Shown here: positions 59,838 to 64,000 of the stretch, one piece after another
Layout: every line of letters starts with the position of its first letter
Numbering within the stretch: the first letter of the stretch is position 1
DNA from: Ectobius pallidus
Taxonomy: Eukaryota; Arthropoda; Insecta; Blattodea; Ectobiidae
Direction: 5' to 3'
Assembly (NCBI GenBank): GCA_964059195.1
Contig: CAXKWD010000011.1
Span: forward strand, 31,420,566 to 31,484,565
Length of the DNA: 64,000 nucleotides
Notes under the pieces: generated by a model
The model's input: only the letters and a program-made list of their open reading frames with translations
Database searches by the model: none
What the model was told of the DNA's origin: nothing
Program-made: the position numbers and the translations under genes

Positions 59838-62390
59838 TGGTTGCACCTTTATTTGGCAGAGTGAGCAAGTATTTAAACTAGCAACAGATTGTGAATTCAT
59901 TTAGAGGTCAGAGTATGTCAAGTTTGTGTTTTTGTTGTGGCCTGCTGTCACCAATACGCGTGTACATTTATTTTTCGTGTCTCATTTTATACAGTACAAT
60001 ATGTTTCCTAGGTTAAGAGTATAGGGTAATTGTTTTGTTATGTTTACCACATTTGAGTTAGGTCTGGAAAATTACACCGAATTAAGTTATGTGACCAATT
60101 TCATCCTTCCATAAGGTTACCCTAAAATGTTAGGTTATATTTCTTCAGCATGTGTCATGTTGTTCATTTAATTTATAAAATGTCACCTTAACTAACTTAA
60201 TAAATATTTGGCATAGTAAATTATTTTTAGGGAAAATTTAGCTAGCTGTAGTTGCTTTGGTTTAGAGTAACCAAACAACCATTTTTGGTTGTGGGGAAGT
60301 GATGTCATTGATATGGGGATAAAACACCATCTGTTGCATATTGCATAAGCCTACTAGAAGCAGCTCCGATGTTTTGATTTAAAGAAATCTCCTTAACATG
60401 TACTGTAGCTTATTATTTTTAGTTTTAAATTGATGTGTTTTTATATAGGAAAAAAAATGCCTCTTGCTTTTTAGCTTAAATTAACATACACATTTTCATG
60501 GAATTTTTATGTTGAGGGAACATGCGTAGTAAGTAATATAGATAATTTATTACGGTCAAAATACTCTAAAACGATTAATTAATTTTCAATTAAAATTAAA
60601 ATCTTCTAATGTAATTTCTAATGTAATTGTGTAATGTTATGACAAAGCCATGGATCATGTATCACTATGGTGAATGATAAAAAAGAAATGAATGCAGCTC
60701 ACTGTTATACTACAGGACAAGAAGACAGGAAAGGAGAAATAAATTTCAATTTTTTTTTCCCATTTCACCTTCTGTCTAATAGATGGTGGCCGCTAGATGT
60801 CTCACTGTTTAAGTTATAGTTAATCCCCACCCTAAACCCCTCTTTCCCATGTAGGTCCTGTTAGTCAGTTGGAGTGTGGGGCTAGGGTGCCACAAGTATC
60901 TATTTCACCCCCTTCCTTTTGTATTTTACTGCACAGTTTTTGATAATTCTCTAAATTACATTTCATCGTTCATTGCCTATGACGTTTACTTTCATTGCTT
61001 TTATGAAGATCTTAAGTAACTTTAATCAACTTTCCATCAGCTTGCAGTGAACCTTTGAATAGTGAACCTGTCTGCTTTCAGCAAACGTGGGTCAGAAGGC
61101 ACACCTACAGTAATGAAAAATAATGATTAAATATTCCATTTTTCTTTTTAATTTCACTGGAATTATTCAGTAGTCCTCTGCTCGTGAATGTAAGTTTATT
61201 ACATAAGGACTTTAGTAGCACCTTTTTGGCCCCTATTTTGCCTTATTTTTAGCACCTATTCCCTTCCTTTTTGCGCATGGAAATTGCACCTAAAAATCTT
61301 AACCCAGCTAACCAGATAAGCAGTGTTTTGTTACATTAAATTAGAATTGATATATTTCTAAACATTTAAGCAACATCATGAGGCTTATTTAATTGATTTG
61401 CAGTAAATATAACCTGCTGTGGTTTTATTTTGCCAGTAGACATATAAATATGCATTCAGCATCATAAATACAAATCTTTTTAACATTAATACAGTTTAGT
61501 GTAAAGGTAATACCATAATGAATAGAGGAGAAAGTGTGATGACTGAGGTAGTTCACTGGTTCCGCCGCTAGGTAGCAGTTACTCTGCTTGTGAGTCGCGG
61601 GAGCAAGATTACTACGGGCGGTATAGGAAAAATTGCAAACATTATTAAACAAAATAATACATTATGGGGTAAGTTATGTAGGTGAAACACGGTCAAAAGT
61701 GTAGATATGTGTACAAATTATGTGAACAGAGATAATATAAACTAAGGGGTGGTTTGTGAATTGCAGGGCACGGAAAATTTCATAAGCAGCACTACAAAAA
61801 TAGGGCGCGTGATCTTTAAAATTGGCGTTTCAACATCCGATAAAGACGCACATACGCAAAAATTGTTTTGCAACGCATTCTACATATATCACACAATATT
61901 TCAAAGCATTTTCCCTGATTTTTTCATAAACAAATTAAATCCTCTTGCCTTAACTACAGCCCGCTATTTGCTCAAACCCTCGACCATTCGCCGTTCGCTG
62001 TAAATTATGTGCATCTTATGTTGTTAAATTATATTATTAAAAAAAGGAACAAGATATTAAACTAATAAGACATTTGTTATGATAATTATACATAAAAATT
62101 ACTAACATAAGTGAACAGAAAATATGATAAATAAATAATCCAATAAATGCATAAATAAAAGTAGTGCAGACTTACTAAGTTAGAAAAAAGCTTCATTCAC
62201 TCCCTTCCTCAGCGGGTCAATCTTGCAGTATGGGTACAAGTAGTTAGTTAATATGGTATTATTATTGAGACCACGAATAAATTATGTAAATTTTTTTACG
62301 TTATTGCTGGTATTTTATGGAAAAGATGCCTGCTAATACCTCAATACCATTCTGATAGCTTTAGCTTTAGAGTATTTACTATTACTCGTT
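59838..62390. other. No gene seen
   Basis: About 2.5 kb of mostly AT-rich DNA, possibly intronic to the candidate exon at 59692. Open frames at 61425-61652 (-) and 61749-62003 (+) show no motif. Confidence 0.4.
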
Positions 62391-62745
62391 AACCATTATA
62401 GATATATAGGTGGTACTCAATTTATAATAAGATCCAAATATTTCACTAAACCTTACACCCTTAATCTCTTTCTGGACACAAAAATAAAATAATAAATGTC
62501 GCATAGTCAAATTTGCTTCACCCTCAACATTTCACGATCGTCCCACATCATTCAGAGAGCTGAGCGCCCGGAATAATTACCACTCAATTACTCGTAAACC
62601 ATTCAAGATATAAAGGTGGTACTGAATTTAAAATAAAGTTGAAATATTTCCCTAAAACTTTCTCGCTTGAAGTTTTTACGGGACACAAAAATGAAAAAAA
62701 TTGTCGCATAGTCAAATTCCGTTTCACCCTCCATGAATTTTGTGT
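62391..62745. repeat. Tandem duplication, period about 196 bp
   Basis: ATTACTCGTTAACCATT (62391) and ATTACTCGTAAACCATT (62587) start two diverged units. Both contain AGGTGGTACT and GTCGCATAGTCAAATT. Confidence 0.82.
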
Positions 62746-63241
62746 AATTGGTGATGTTTATATAATGAAATAAAAACATTTATGTCCGCATTTTTTAAGT
62801 TTCTGTTTTAACCATCAGAAGGACTGTGTTGTGCAGATTATTTCTGCACAAATTTCACAGAAATAGGACCAAGGGTTAATTAAAGATTGCGAGTTTAATC
62901 ATAAGATGCCAAACTATCATGACGCAGCATTGAGAAGTTGAAACGCAAACGAAGGTGCTGCCAGTGTTTCGGTGGACCGCCGCTCTCCCTATACCTACCA
63001 TTGTATTAGCGGCGAAGTCATCACACTTTCTCATTCTATTCATTATGGTAATACATTACAAATACAAGTTTGGCTAAAAAAATACGTTCTTATATTTAAA
63101 AATTATTGGATTACATATATTATGATCTTCAAAATGTATGAAATCTACATTACAATAATATGATAAAGAAACAGTTGCAAAGAAAGGGATAATTATTTTT
63201 AAAAAAGAGGAATCATTTGTAGCTTTCTTAATGCTATATAG

Positions 63242-63674
63242 CAGTGGTTCTCAAAGTGGGGTCCGCGATGGTGTTTAAGGGGGTCCGCAGGCGGTTTAAG
63301 AAGAAGTAGGATGTCCAGTAATTTTGAAGTGCTTAACTGTGTTCCCCACTGCTTATCTAAGTGAAACAGCATTCTCCCACCTCACGTACTTGAAATCAAA
63401 GTTGAGAAATAAACATGAAGTCGAAAGTGACTTAATATTGAAATTATCAGACACTAAACCTAACATTGCAGAACTAATTAATCAAAAGCAGCTTCACTGT
63501 TCACATTAAGGAGTAAACTCTGTTTGTTACCATTAATATTGTTATTTTGTTTATTGAATTTAATGCATTTTAATCAAAGATTTATTTAGTTTTTTATTTC
63601 AAAACCCAGACGGGGTCCGTGAAAATTTAAATTTTTTCAAGGGGTCCGCGGACAGAAAAGTTTGGGAACCACTG
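63242..63674 (+). mobile_element. Charlie-like hAT element, internally deleted
   Basis: CAGTGGTTCTCAAAGTGGGG and AAAGTTTGGGAACCACTG are the inverted ends. An exact 8-bp duplication CTATATAG (63234-63241, 63675-63682) flanks it. Inside, 63340-63509 (+) encodes SETAFSHLTYLKSKLRNKHE, VESDLILKLSDTKPNI and KQLHCSH, the C-terminal dimerisation end of ZBED/Charlie-type transposases. Only the C-terminus remains. Confidence 0.9.
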
Positions 63675-63682
63675 CTATATAG

Positions 63683-64000
63683 CCATTTACTTATTGAATA
63701 TTTCTTCAGTTCCTTTCTAATAGTATTTCCATTTTTAGTTTCGGGGTTTATATAGCTCATATCTGGGTCTTTCTGTTCTTTTCTTTATGAAAAACAGCCA
63801 AATTTCACATTATCTTTTCCTTCAAAACCTATATAATCCACATGTGAGCACTTTTTTGTGTAGGGATATTCTAAATATAAGTAAAGAGACTGAGAAGTTG
63901 ATATAAAAGTAACATAAAATTGTGTCATGAAGTCGTGTGTATTCACGAAAATCGTCTGCTCAGCTATGGTTTACATGATCCAGAACAGCCTGGAAATTTG
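63683..64000. other. No gene seen
   Basis: Non-coding sequence to the end of the window. Confidence 0.4.

Noticed and set aside
61230..61310. CACCTATTCCC/GCACCTAAAAATC sequence resembling hAT MITE interiors
   Set aside because: No paired termini or flanking duplication could be found.

Overview
This is transposon-rich, AT-rich animal DNA. It has split genes with GT-AG introns, nuclear-type SINEs with pol III boxes, and hAT, Tc1/mariner, Harbinger, piggyBac-like, Penelope-like and RTE-type elements. The one confidently recognised host gene is an SLC41/MgtE-type magnesium transporter. I infer an insect with a large genome, possibly a cockroach-like polyneopteran; the organism call is weak and rests on the general repeat style.

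Layout. 0-13 kb: a tRNA-Asn-like sequence, then non-autonomous DNA transposons (pogo/Tigger-like, mariner and several hAT types with exact 8-bp target-site duplications) and three tRNA-derived SINE families, some nested. 13.3-23.7 kb: three truncated copies of one endonuclease/reverse-transcriptase retroelement. One is split by a 4.15-kb hAT element that carries a higher-order minisatellite array. Beside them is a complete RTE-type element (982-aa ORF, target-site duplication, and a 5' end that folds like an HDV-type ribozyme). 24-32.5 kb: a TIR element, an internally deleted Harbinger copy, then a two-gene Harbinger element (Myb/SANT-like protein plus HARBI1-type nuclease). The nuclease gene is interrupted in frame by a 3.77-kb Sola-like transposon with an intact 824-aa ORF.

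33.0-47.3 kb: the SLC41 gene on the + strand, eight coding exons (490 aa) whose phases join exactly. Its introns hold hAT, Tigger-like, mariner, piggyBac-like, Harbinger/MADF, CR1/L2-like and Penelope-like remnants. 47.3-64 kb: mostly non-coding DNA with short tandem duplications, minisatellites, a pogo-like MITE, a 1.9-kb foldback element inside a palindromic mariner, a hAT element containing a 110-bp palindrome, one candidate first coding exon of an unidentified membrane protein (about 59.7 kb), and a Charlie-like hAT at the right end.

Two signals recur that ordinary gene annotation would miss. First, an HDV-ribozyme-like fold begins exactly at the first base of the complete RTE element. 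Second, Penelope-like 3' termini occur at five loci as inverted pairs; four carry the same hammerhead-like core (CTGAGGA, stem II, GAAAC).
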